From NCBI RefSeq assembly GCF_024757985.1, contig NZ_CP103289.1, positions 2,294,001-2,358,000 on the forward strand: a DNA stretch of 64,000 nt, read 5' to 3'. Origin of the DNA: Cellulomonas sp. NS3. GTDB taxonomy: Bacteria > Actinomycetota > Actinomycetes > Actinomycetales > Cellulomonadaceae. Below are positions 27,563 to 35,932 of the stretch, one piece after another. The position numbers and the translations under genes were made by a program. How positions within the stretch are numbered: the stretch's first letter is position 1; every line of letters starts with the position of its first letter. Below the pieces are notes generated by a model. The model searched no databases, was not told where the DNA came from, and worked only from the letters and a program-made list of their open reading frames with translations.

Positions 27563-28545
27563 CGAGAAGCCTGACCGCGCCCGGACCCGTGCACACGTCG
27601 CTCGGCCGGGTGGTCGTCACCGGAGGCGCCGGGTTCCTCGGCAGCCACCTGTGCGAGGAGCTGCTCGCCCGCGGCAGCGAGGTCGTGTGCCTCGACAACT
27701 TCCTCACCGGCTCGCCCGCGAACGTCGCCCACCTCATGAGCGACCCCGCGTTCCACCTGCTGCGCTGCGACGTCACCGACTACGTGCACGTGCCCGGCGA
27801 CGTCGACGTCGTGCTGCACTTCGCGTCGCCCGCCTCGCCCGTCGACTACCTCCATCTGCCCATCGAGACGCTCAAGGTCGGCTCGGTGGGCACGGCGCAC
27901 GCGCTCGGCCTCGCGAAGGACAAGGGTGCCCGCTTCGTGCTCGCCTCGACCTCGGAGGTCTACGGCGACCCCCAGGTGCACCCGCAGCCCGAGGACTACT
28001 GGGGCCACGTCAACCCCGTGGGGCCGCGCGGGGTGTACGACGAGGCCAAGCGCTTCGGCGAGGCCATCACGACCGCGTACCGCACGACCCATCACGTCAA
28101 CACCGGCATCGTGCGCATCTTCAACACCTACGGACCGCGCATGCGGCCGAACGACGGCCGCGCCATCCCCACGTTCGTCCGGCAGGCGCTCGCCGGGGAG
28201 CCGCTGACCATCGCGGGCGACGGCTCCCAGACGCGGTCCGTCTGCTACGTCTCGGACCTCGTCGAGGGGATCCTCGCGATGGCGGCGAGCACGCACCCTG
28301 GTCCGGTGAACATCGGCAACCCGACGGAGCGGACCATCCTGCGGATCGCGCAGGACGTGATCGCCGCGACCGGCTCGTCGTCGACCGTCGAGCTCGTGCC
28401 CCGACCGGTGGACGACCCGGAGGTCCGGCGCCCCGACACCGCGCTGGCCCGCCGGGTGCTGGGCTGGAACCCGCGCGTGTCGTGGGACGAGGGGCTCGCG
28501 AGCACGGTCGAGTGGTTCCGCTCGGTGGTGACCGTCCCGGCGTGA
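27559..28545 (+). CDS. UDP-glucuronic acid decarboxylase (UDP-xylose synthase)
   Basis: A 328-residue extended SDR that converts UDP-glucuronate to UDP-xylose. NAD-binding motif [48 protein letters not shown] (characteristic of UXS), STSEVYGDP, the catalytic YDEAKR, and [19 protein letters not shown]. These are stronger for UXS than for dTDP-glucose dehydratase. ATG overlaps the preceding glycosyltransferase stop (ATGA). Confidence 0.93.
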   Translation: MTRSLTAPGPVHTSLGRVVVTGGAGFLGSHLCEELLARGSEVVCLDNFLTGSPANVAHLMSDPAFHLLRCDVTDYVHVPGDVDVVLHFASPASPVDYLHLPIETLKVGSVGTAHALGLAKDKGARFVLASTSEVYGDPQVHPQPEDYWGHVNPVGPRGVYDEAKRFGEAITTAYRTTHHVNTGIVRIFNTYGPRMRPNDGRAIPTFVRQALAGEPLTIAGDGSQTRSVCYVSDLVEGILAMAASTHPGPVNIGNPTERTILRIAQDVIAATGSSSTVELVPRPVDDPEVRRPDTALARRVLGWNPRVSWDEGLASTVEWFRSVVTVPA

Positions 28546-28556
28546 GCGGGCGGGGC

Positions 28557-28600
28557 CGGCGCCGGTGCACCCCGCCGAGTGAGCGCCGGTGCCGGCGCCG
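28557..28600. terminator. Candidate bidirectional terminator between convergent genes
   Basis: CGGCGCCGG at 28557-28565 pairs with CCGGCGCCG at 28592-28600, with two wobble pairs and one more G-C pair extending inward and a 20-base loop. It lies between the UDP-xylose synthase (plus) and the GT9 gene (minus). The surrounding 150 bases hold no other feature I can see. Confidence 0.4.
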
Positions 28601-28695
28601 TCGCGCCGCCGTCCGGTGCCGGGTGTCACCAGCGCCGCCCTACGGAGCTGTCGGGCTCGCGGCTCGGCGCGCGGCGTGCGCGGGCCCTCGCGGGC

Positions 28696-29754
28696 TCAGT
28701 GCGCGCGGGCCAGGAGCGCGCGGGCGGCGGCGAGGACCTCGTCGGTGGTGACGCGGGCGAGCGCCGGGTCGAGGGTCGCGCCGTGGGGGTCGCCCGGGGC
28801 GTCCGGGGCGCCGTGCCACAGCACGGTGTGCCGCTCGGTGTCGACCGCGGGCCCCCACCGGGCGGGCGCGACGGGGCCGAACAGGAGGACCGACGGCGTC
28901 CCGGTCGCGGTCGCGACGTGCGCGACGCCCGTGTCGCCGCACACGACGAGGCGCGTGCGGGCCACGAGCGCGACGAGCCCGGGCAGGTCGAGCGTCCCCG
29001 CGGTGCGGTGCACGTGGCCGGGCGCGGTCGCTGCCTCGGCGACCTGGTCGACGAGGTCCTTCTCGCCGGCCGAGCCCGTGAGCGCGACGGTCAGCCCGCG
29101 TGCAGTGAGGTCGTGCAGCACGGTGCGCCAGCGCGCGGCGGGCCAGCGGCGCGAGGCCGACGCGGCTCCGGGGTGCAGCACGACGTCGGCGCGCGGGACG
29201 GCGGGCGCCGCGTCCCCGGCCGACCCGGCGGACCCCGCCGACGGGACCGGGAGCCGCAGGTCGCGGGAGTCGCAGGGCCCGCCCGCGTCCGCGACGAGGC
29301 GGCACCACCGGGCGACCTCGTGCTCGGCGTCGTCCCACGCGGGCCCGGCGTCGTGACCGGCCTCGGGGCACGCGAACGCCACGAGACGGTCCGGGTCCGT
29401 GCGGAGCAGGACATCGTGGCTCTGCGGCCCGCGGCCGTGCAGGTTGACCGCGACGTGCCCCCGCGCGTCCCACGGCAGCGCGGCACCCGGCGCGACGCCG
29501 CGGGCGGAGACCCCGGTGGCGTCGGTCTCCAGGACGGCGTCCACGACACCGAGGTCGCGCAGCAGCCCGGCCTCGGCGCGGGGTGCGGCGAGCACGAGCC
29601 GGCGGTCCGGCCACGCCCGCCGCACCCCGCGCAGCGCGGGCACCGCGGTCAGCGCGTCCCCGAGGCCGAGCGCCCGCAGCACGAGCACGTCGCCCCCGGG
29701 GCGCGCCGACCCGGCTCCCGGACGGCCCGGTGCGCCGCCGGGTGCACCGGTCAC
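28696..29754 (-). CDS. GT9-family glycosyltransferase (heptosyltransferase-like)
   Basis: A 352-residue GT-B protein of the ADP-heptose:LPS heptosyltransferase family: DVLVLRALGLGDALTAVPAL at the N-terminus, NLHGRGPQSHDVLL, VVLHPGAASASRRWPAARW and VVCGDTGVAHVATATGTPSV with the donor-binding Asp-Thr-Gly. GTG start at 29754 overlaps the SDR stop in a GTGA. It is the last gene of the nine-gene operon. In a Gram-positive the acceptor cannot be lipid A core; a cell-surface glycan or glycolipid is likelier. Confidence 0.9.
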   Translation of the reverse strand: MTGAPGGAPGRPGAGSARPGGDVLVLRALGLGDALTAVPALRGVRRAWPDRRLVLAAPRAEAGLLRDLGVVDAVLETDATGVSARGVAPGAALPWDARGHVAVNLHGRGPQSHDVLLRTDPDRLVAFACPEAGHDAGPAWDDAEHEVARWCRLVADAGGPCDSRDLRLPVPSAGSAGSAGDAAPAVPRADVVLHPGAASASRRWPAARWRTVLHDLTARGLTVALTGSAGEKDLVDQVAEAATAPGHVHRTAGTLDLPGLVALVARTRLVVCGDTGVAHVATATGTPSVLLFGPVAPARWGPAVDTERHTVLWHGAPDAPGDPHGATLDPALARVTTDEVLAAARALLARAH

Positions 29755-30479
29755 GGCCAGGAGCCCTCGCCGGAGGCCATGACGAGCATCTCGCGGATCT
29801 CGCAGCCGACGGGCTGGCGCAGCGCGGTCAGGACGGCGGCCGCGGTGTCGGCGGGGTCGTTGAGGTCCGCGTCGGGCCCGGGGCGGTACTGCTCGGTGCG
29901 CCCGTCGAAGAACGGGGTCCGCATCCCGCCGGGGACGAGCAGCGTGACGCCGACCCGCCCGGCGAGCTCGGCGGCGAGCGCCTGGCTGAAGCCGCGGACC
30001 GCGAACTTCGACGCGCAGTACGCCGTGGCGTCGCTCACGCCCTTGAGCCCGAGGGTCGAGGCGACGGTCACGACGGTGCCGCGCGACTCCTCGAGGTGGG
30101 GCAGGCAGGCCCGGACGACCGCGACGGTCCCGAACAGGTTGACCCGCACGACGCGCTCCCACGTCTCGGGGTCGATGTCGGCGAGCGTCCCGCACGCGTC
30201 GGTCCCGGCCGCGGTGACGACGGCGGACGGCGGGCCGACCTGCGCGACGAGCTGCTCGACGGCGGCCGCGGCGGCGGTGCTGTCCGACAGGTCGACCTGG
30301 ACGTGCGGGACGTCGGCCGCGGGCGCGCTCACGTCGAGCACCGCCGGACGCCCGCCGGCCGCGGCGACGGCCTCCACGACGGCCGCGCCGAGGCCGCTCG
30401 CGCCGCCGGTCACGAAGACGGTGCCGATCTCACGCGGGGCCCGGGCGGCGGGTCGGGTCGAGGTGTCGAGCTGGGTCAC
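29751..30479 (-). CDS. Short-chain dehydrogenase/reductase
   Basis: A 242-residue classical SDR: cofactor motif VFVTGGASGLGAAV, the NAG-like VVTAAGTDACG, catalytic Ser in VTVASTLGLKG, and YCASKFAVRGF (YxxxK). It is too short and of the wrong subclass for HldD, the heptose 6-epimerase, so a sugar 4- or 6-oxidoreduction is only a guess. GTG start, nine bases after the hldE stop with GAGGAG as Shine-Dalgarno; the only operon junction without overlap. Confidence 0.9.
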   Translation of the reverse strand: MTQLDTSTRPAARAPREIGTVFVTGGASGLGAAVVEAVAAAGGRPAVLDVSAPAADVPHVQVDLSDSTAAAAAVEQLVAQVGPPSAVVTAAGTDACGTLADIDPETWERVVRVNLFGTVAVVRACLPHLEESRGTVVTVASTLGLKGVSDATAYCASKFAVRGFSQALAAELAGRVGVTLLVPGGMRTPFFDGRTEQYRPGPDADLNDPADTAAAVLTALRQPVGCEIREMLVMASGEGSWP

Positions 30480-30488
30480 GAGGTCTCC

Positions 30489-31913
30489 TCACTGGTGGTC
30501 CGCGCGGGCGAGCCCCGAGCGGCGGATCATGGTGCTGGTCGAGCGCCCGTCGAGGTAGGGCAGGAGGACGACCCGCCCCCCGTGCCGCTGCACGACCTCG
30601 GTCTCGGGCAGGTCCGCGCCGCCGTAGTCGGCGCCCTTCGCCCACACGTCGGGGCGCAGGGCCTCGAGCGCGGCGCGGGGGTCGTCCTCGTCGAACACGA
30701 CGACGGCGTCGACGCAGTCGAACGCGGCGAGCACGCGCGCCCGGTCGGCCTCGGTCACGACGGGTCGGCCCTCGCCCTTGAGCCGGCGCACCGACGCGTC
30801 GGAGTTGAGCAGCACGACGAGCGCGTCGCCGAGCCGGCGGGCCGACTCGAGCATGGCGACGTGCCCGGCGTGCACGAGGTCGAAGCAGCCGCCGGTCGCG
30901 ACGAGGGTGCCCCCACCGGTGCGCAGGCGCGCAGCGACGTCGGCGAGCGCGACGTCGCGGTGCTCGACGGCGTCGGGCTGCGCGGCGGCGGACCCGTCGG
31001 CGGTCGCCGCCTCGGTGACGGCCCGGAACGCGTCGGCGCCGCCCCCGCGCACCCACGCGGTGGCCTCGGCGACGGCGGCCTGCACGGCCTCGGTGAGCAC
31101 GGCGCCGCGCGCGAGGGCGACGGCCGCGGTCGCGGCGAACCGGTCGCCGGCCCCGCACGGGTCCCCGCCCTCGACGGACGGCGCGGGCACGAACAGCGGC
31201 GCGCCGCCGGTCGGCGCGACGTACGCGCCCTGCGCGCCGACGGTGACGCACACGGCGCGGGCCTGCCACGTCGCGCGCAGCCGGCCCGCGAGCTCCTCGG
31301 GTGAGTCGCCGCCGGGCCCGTGGTCGCCGGCGGCGGCCGCTCGGGCCTCCCCGAGGTTCGGCGTCACGAGCGTCGCGCGGGGCACGGGGGCGCCGCCCCG
31401 CGGGTGCGGGTCCCACACGAGCAGCCCGCGCGCGGCCCGCTCGGCGAGCAGCGAGCGCACGTCCTCGTCGCGCGTCGTCCCGGCGCCGTAGTCGCTGACC
31501 AGCACGACGTCGGCGCTCTCGAGCGCGGCGCGCACCGCCGCGACCTCGACGTCGCGGGGGGTCCCCGGGCCGCCGTGGTCGAGGCGCACGAGGGACTGAC
31601 CTCCGCTGCGCACGCGCTCCTTGAGCCGCGTGGGCCCGCGGTGGCCGAGCGCGAGAACCCCGACGTGGGGCTCGAGGGCGGCACGCAGCCGGCGGCCCTC
31701 GGGGTCGTCGGCGATCGGGGCGACGAGCGTCACGCGCGCCCCGGAGGCCGCGCACAGCAGCGCGGTGAGGCCCGCGCCGCCGGGGCGCTCTCGCACGTCG
31801 GACACGTCGACGACGGGCACGGGTGCGTCGGGGCTGAGCCGGTCGGAGCGCCCGTGGACGTCCCGGTCGAGGACGACGTCGCCGACGATGACGACGTGGG
31901 GGCGGGCGGTCAT
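30489..31913 (-). CDS. hldE: Bifunctional heptose-7-phosphate kinase / heptose-1-phosphate adenylyltransferase (HldE)
   Basis: A 474-residue two-domain protein. The N-terminal PfkB-like kinase (about 1-310) has VVIVGDVVLDRDVHGRSDRL, GGAGLTALL and the anion-hole GGDPCGAGDRF; it phosphorylates D-glycero-D-manno-heptose 7-phosphate at C1. The C-terminal nucleotidyltransferase (about 335-474) has TGGCFDLVHAGHVAML and DVWAKGADYGG; it transfers AMP. HldE homologues give the beta anomer and ADP-heptose. ATG overlaps the gmhA stop (ATGA). Confidence 0.94.
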   Translation of the reverse strand: MTARPHVVIVGDVVLDRDVHGRSDRLSPDAPVPVVDVSDVRERPGGAGLTALLCAASGARVTLVAPIADDPEGRRLRAALEPHVGVLALGHRGPTRLKERVRSGGQSLVRLDHGGPGTPRDVEVAAVRAALESADVVLVSDYGAGTTRDEDVRSLLAERAARGLLVWDPHPRGGAPVPRATLVTPNLGEARAAAAGDHGPGGDSPEELAGRLRATWQARAVCVTVGAQGAYVAPTGGAPLFVPAPSVEGGDPCGAGDRFAATAAVALARGAVLTEAVQAAVAEATAWVRGGGADAFRAVTEAATADGSAAAQPDAVEHRDVALADVAARLRTGGGTLVATGGCFDLVHAGHVAMLESARRLGDALVVLLNSDASVRRLKGEGRPVVTEADRARVLAAFDCVDAVVVFDEDDPRAALEALRPDVWAKGADYGGADLPETEVVQRHGGRVVLLPYLDGRSTSTMIRRSGLARADHQ

Positions 31914-32623
31914 GCGCGCGCGCCGGTGCCGTCGAGGGACCGGCGGTCGAGCGCGGGTGCGGGCGGACCGGGCACCGCGGGCCCTGGGGGCGCTGGGGGC
32001 GGTCCCACCACCGCGGCCGACGGGGCATCCACCCCGGCGAGCCCCGCGTCGTGCTGCTCGACGCGCGCGTCGAACGCCGCGCACAGCGCGTGGATCGCGA
32101 CGAGGTGCGCGGCCTGCACCGCGGCCGTCGACGGCGCGGGCACGGCGAGCGCCTCGTGCGAGCGCCCGACCAGCGGGTTCGGCGCGACGCCCGTCAGCGC
32201 CCACACGCGCAGCCCGAGCGCCTGGCCGCGCTCGGCCGCGCGCAGGATGTTCGGGCTGCGCCCCGACGTGGAGAGCAGCACGAGCACGTCGCCGGGGCGG
32301 CCGTGCGCCTCGACCTGCCGGGCGAACATCTCGTCGGCGCCGTAGTCGTTGACGATCGCGGTGACGCTCGAGCTCTCGGCGCACAGCGACAGCGCGGAGA
32401 ACGGCCGCCGGTCGGCGAGGAAGCGCCCGACGAGCTCGCTCGTGAGGTGCTGCGCCTCCGCGGCGCTGCCCCCGTTGCCCGCCACGAGCACGCGGTGCCC
32501 CGCGACGAGGCGGTCGGCGAGCTCGGCGCCCCAGCGCTCGACGAGCCAGCTCTGGTCCCCGAGCCAGCGCAGCGCGCGCGTGAGCTCGCCGGTGTGCTCC
32601 TCGATCCACGACTGCGTGCTCAT
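31910..32623 (-). CDS. gmhA: Sedoheptulose-7-phosphate isomerase (GmhA, SIS domain)
   Basis: A 237-residue SIS-domain protein that isomerises sedoheptulose 7-phosphate to D-glycero-D-manno-heptose 7-phosphate, the first heptose step. VLVAGNGGSAAEAQHLTSEL with the phosphate-binding and His residues, SAIVNDYGADEMFARQVEAH-like TAIVNDYGADEMF and LLSTSGRSPNILRAAE are family hallmarks. About 40 Pro/Ala-rich C-terminal residues are an extension. ATGA overlaps on both sides. Confidence 0.93.
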   Translation of the reverse strand: MSTQSWIEEHTGELTRALRWLGDQSWLVERWGAELADRLVAGHRVLVAGNGGSAAEAQHLTSELVGRFLADRRPFSALSLCAESSSVTAIVNDYGADEMFARQVEAHGRPGDVLVLLSTSGRSPNILRAAERGQALGLRVWALTGVAPNPLVGRSHEALAVPAPSTAAVQAAHLVAIHALCAAFDARVEQHDAGLAGVDAPSAAVVGPPPAPPGPAVPGPPAPALDRRSLDGTGARA

Positions 32624-33855
32624 ACGGCCTGCTCCTCGACGACGTGGGCCACCCGGCCGGCGGACAGAAGCTCCCGGTACACGCGTGCGGTCTGCTGCGC
32701 GACGCGGTCCCACCCGTACCGGCGCACGGCGCGGCGCCGGGCGGCGGTGCCCAGCTCGACGGCGTGCTCGGGGTCGTCGACGACGCTGCGGACCGCCCGG
32801 GCGAGCGCGAGCGCGTCGCGCGGGGGGACGAGCACGCCGGTGGTGCCGTCCTGGACGGTGTCGAGCATCCCGCCGACGGCGCTCGCCACGACGGGTCGCC
32901 CGCACGCCGCGGCCTCGAGCGGGACGATCCCGAACGGCTCGTACCAGGGGGTCGCGACCACGACGTGCGCGGACCGCAGCACGGCCGGCATGTCGTCGTG
33001 CGCGACGCGCCCGAGGAACCGGACCCGGTCCTCGACCCGCAGGTCGACCGCGAGCTGCCACAGGCGCCGGCCCTCGGGGTCGTCGCGCACCTCCTCCTGC
33101 GCGGGCCCGCCGACCACGGCGAGCTCGACGTCGGGCAGGAGCGGCAGCGCGCGCACGGCGTTGTCGACACCCTTGCGCTCGACGAGCCGGCCCACGGACA
33201 GCATCCGGAACCGCCCGTCCTGCAGCGGCGGGACGGCGTCCTCCGGTCGCGGTGGCCGGAAGTGCGTGACGTCCACGCCGCACGGCACGACCGACACGCG
33301 CGAGGCGGGGACGCCGAGCCGCACGAGCTCGGCGAGCTCGTCGGTGCACGTCGCGACGACCCGCGTGACGGTCCGGGCGATCTGGGCCTCGACGTCGGCG
33401 CGCCCCGCGGGGCTCGTGTCGCGCTCGCCCTGGTGACGGCGCTTGACGGACCCGAGCGCGTGGAACGTCTGCACCACGGGCGGGCCCGTCACGGCGGCGG
33501 CCCGCAGCGCGGCGAGCCCGGACATCCAGAAGTGCGCGTGCACCACGTCGGGTGCGCCGTGCTCCCGCCACTCCCGCGCGAGCTCGTCGCCGAGCTCGGT
33601 CATGTAGGGGAGCAGCTCGTCCTTCGGCAGCGCCCGCGCCGGCCCCGCGCTCACGTGCACGACCCGCACGCCCGGGCGCATCTCGACGACCCGCGGCAGG
33701 GACGCGTCGTCGCGCCGGGTGTACACGTCGACCCGGTGACCCAGCCTCGCGAGGTGCTCGGCGAGCGCGGCGACGTGGACGTTCTGCCCGCCGGCGTCGA
33801 CGCCACCGAGCGTGGCGAGCGGGCTGGCGTGCTCCGACACCATCGCGATCCTCAT
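32620..33855 (-). CDS. GT4-family glycosyltransferase
   Basis: A 411-residue GT-B retaining glycosyltransferase. N-terminal MRIAMVSEHASPLATLGGVD and AGGQNVHVAALAEHLARLGH (as in sucrose-phosphate-synthase/MshA-like enzymes), HAHFWMSG, PCGVDVTHFRP, then the GT4 donor motif PWYEPFGIVPLEAAACGRPV with the EX7E glutamates and GMLDTVQDGTTGVLVPP. Donor and acceptor are unknown. It is translationally coupled on both sides. Confidence 0.93.
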   Translation of the reverse strand: MRIAMVSEHASPLATLGGVDAGGQNVHVAALAEHLARLGHRVDVYTRRDDASLPRVVEMRPGVRVVHVSAGPARALPKDELLPYMTELGDELAREWREHGAPDVVHAHFWMSGLAALRAAAVTGPPVVQTFHALGSVKRRHQGERDTSPAGRADVEAQIARTVTRVVATCTDELAELVRLGVPASRVSVVPCGVDVTHFRPPRPEDAVPPLQDGRFRMLSVGRLVERKGVDNAVRALPLLPDVELAVVGGPAQEEVRDDPEGRRLWQLAVDLRVEDRVRFLGRVAHDDMPAVLRSAHVVVATPWYEPFGIVPLEAAACGRPVVASAVGGMLDTVQDGTTGVLVPPRDALALARAVRSVVDDPEHAVELGTAARRRAVRRYGWDRVAQQTARVYRELLSAGRVAHVVEEQAV

Positions 33856-34811
33856 CGGACGACCTCCTTGAGCAGGACTTGCCAGTCGGACAGGAAACGG
33901 TCGAGACCGAAGCGCTCGAGCGCGTGGGCGCGGGCGGCCCGGCCGTGGGCGCGGGCCTCCTCGGGGTCGTGCAGCCAGCGGCGTGCGGCCGAGACGAGCA
34001 CGTCGGGGTCCGAGCTGACGACGCCGGCCGACGGCGGGACGGCCTCGGGCGCCGCCGTCGTCGCGAGCGCGAGCACCGGCATGCCGATCGTCATCGCCTC
34101 GACGAGCGCGAGCCCGAGGCTCGTCCAGCGGAACGGGTGCAGGTAGGCGCGTGCCCCGGCGAGCCGCGCGTGCATCCGGGCCTGCGGGACGTCGTCGTGC
34201 AGGTGGCCCGCGAGGCCCGGGACCAGGTCCGCGAGCCCCAGGACCCCCATGCCGTACACCTCGACCGGGACCCGCCCCGCGGCGTGCACCAGCAGGTCGG
34301 TCCCGGCGACCCGCCCACGCCGCACGGGCTCGTTCACCACGACCGCGACCCGCTCGCGCTCCCCGGTGTACAGCGGGCCCGGGTCGTGCACCCCGTGGTC
34401 GACGACCGTGGTCGGTGCGCGCCCGCAGTCCCACATGAGCGCGTTGAACGCGGTCACGTGCGCGACGGGGATGTCGGAGCGGTCCGCGAGCGGGTGCCGG
34501 GTCGTCGCCGCCGGGCCGGCGGGCGTGTTGTGCTCGACGTACACCGCCGGCACGTCGAGCCCCGCGCGCAGCCCCGTCCAGCGCTCGAGCAGCTCGATCT
34601 CGTGCGGGCGCTGGAGCACCACGACGTCGGGCTCGGCCGCCCGCAGCGCCTCGGGGGCGACCTCGCGGGCGCTCGCGGGCCACGTCCAGGTCCGCGCGCG
34701 ACCGCGACCGTCCGGCCCGCGATCGGGCACCACGGGGATCAGGTACTCGTCCGGGCCGGCGACGAACGACGTCTGCCACGAGCCGTGCACGTGCCACACG
34801 AGGACCCTCAT
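33852..34811 (-). CDS. GT4-like glycosyltransferase
   Basis: A 319-residue protein whose C-terminal half resembles GT4 donor domains: YLHPFRWTSLGLALVEAMTI then GMPVLALATTAAPEAVPPSA, with the Glu of EAM in place of the usual motif. The N-terminal half MRVLVWHVHGSWQTSFVAGP and VVLQRPHEIELLERW is acceptor-side-like. It is shorter than most GT4 enzymes (350-400) but both halves are present. Junctions are ATGA on both sides. Confidence 0.85.
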   Translation of the reverse strand: MRVLVWHVHGSWQTSFVAGPDEYLIPVVPDRGPDGRGRARTWTWPASAREVAPEALRAAEPDVVVLQRPHEIELLERWTGLRAGLDVPAVYVEHNTPAGPAATTRHPLADRSDIPVAHVTAFNALMWDCGRAPTTVVDHGVHDPGPLYTGERERVAVVVNEPVRRGRVAGTDLLVHAAGRVPVEVYGMGVLGLADLVPGLAGHLHDDVPQARMHARLAGARAYLHPFRWTSLGLALVEAMTIGMPVLALATTAAPEAVPPSAGVVSSDPDVLVSAARRWLHDPEEARAHGRAARAHALERFGLDRFLSDWQVLLKEVVR

Positions 34812-35932
34812 GCGCTCACCCCCGCCCCGAGCGCGGACCCGGTGGCCGCGCCGGCGACGGCGGCTCCCGCCGCCCCGGAGGCGCCGGCGAGGACGGCCGA
34901 GGGGCTGCCCGGCACGTGCGGGGCAGCTGCGGCGACCAGCGCGGCGACCGCGTCCACGACCTCGGCCGGGGAGATGCCGGTCAGGCACGGGTGGCCCGCG
35001 ACGGGGCACTCCCGCGCCCGGGAGCCCCGGCACGCCGCCCCCTGGTCGCCCAGCAGCCGGACCGGGACGCCGTAGGGCGCCCAGCGCTCCGCGGGAACGA
35101 CGGGGGAGAACAGGGAGACGACGGGTGTGTCGACGGCGGCCGCGAGGTGCGCCGGGCCGGTGTTGCCGGTCACGACGCACGCCGCACCGGCGAGGAGAGC
35201 GGCGAGCCGGTGCAGGTCGGTACGGCCCGCGACGGGCGTCCCGGTGCTGCCCGCGACCTGGGCGGCGAGCTCGTGCTCGGACGCCCCGCCCGTGACCAGC
35301 ACCCGCCAGCCGGCGTCGGTCAGGGCCGCGACCATCGCCGCGGCGTGCTCCGGTGCCGGCGCGCGCGAGGGCACCGACGCCGACGGGTGCACCACGACGT
35401 ACGGGCCGTCGGGCACGAGGTCCGCGACCGGGGGCAGCGGCTCCCGGACCCGCAGGCGCCCGTCGTCGCCGGGGGCGAGCTCGCCGCCCGCCGCCCGCGC
35501 GAGCCCGAGCGCCGCCTCCACCTCGTGCAGCCCCTCGGGGCGCGGGTGCCGCACGTCCAGCAGGGCCCCCGGGTAGTCGTGGCTCGTCGCGCCGACCCAC
35601 CCGATGCCCGCCATCCGCGCGAGCAGCGCCATGGGCAGCGGGCTCTGGTGGTCGGACGTGAACACCACGGCGCGGTCGTACTGGTGGGCGCGCAGGCGCG
35701 CGAGCAGCGCCTGGACCGCGCCCGTGCTGAACTCCGGCGGCCGGTACCCGCTCCACGGGGCGTCGAAGCGCAGCACCTCGTCGACGCCCGGCAGCAGCCG
35801 TGCGGCGGCCTCGCCCGACCCCGACACGAGCAGGTCGACGCCCGACGCCGTCGCGGCGAGGGCCCGGACCGCCGGACCCGTCAGCAGGACGTCCCCGACG
35901 TTGTCGAGGCGGACCGCGAGGACCTTGCTCAC
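34808..35932 (-). CDS. GT9-family glycosyltransferase (heptosyltransferase-like)
   Basis: A 374-residue GT-B enzyme: VLAVRLDNVGDVLLTGPAVR at the start, VFTSDHQSPLPMALLARMAG (key TSDHQSPLPMALL), GPYVVVHPSASVPSRAP, and CVVTGNTGPAHLAAAVDTPV, plus CRGSRARECPVAGHPCLTGI which is common in actinobacterial GT9 proteins. The last 35 residues are an Ala/Gly-rich tail. GTG start overlaps the previous stop (GTGA). Second GT9 of the operon. Confidence 0.92.
   Translation of the reverse strand: MSKVLAVRLDNVGDVLLTGPAVRALAATASGVDLLVSGSGEAAARLLPGVDEVLRFDAPWSGYRPPEFSTGAVQALLARLRAHQYDRAVVFTSDHQSPLPMALLARMAGIGWVGATSHDYPGALLDVRHPRPEGLHEVEAALGLARAAGGELAPGDDGRLRVREPLPPVADLVPDGPYVVVHPSASVPSRAPAPEHAAAMVAALTDAGWRVLVTGGASEHELAAQVAGSTGTPVAGRTDLHRLAALLAGAACVVTGNTGPAHLAAAVDTPVVSLFSPVVPAERWAPYGVPVRLLGDQGAACRGSRARECPVAGHPCLTGISPAEVVDAVAALVAAAAPHVPGSPSAVLAGASGAAGAAVAGAATGSALGAGVSA

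Noticed and set aside
29751-30479. SDR as the heptose 6-epimerase HldD
   Set aside because: It is a short classical SDR; HldD is a longer extended SDR with a different motif layout.
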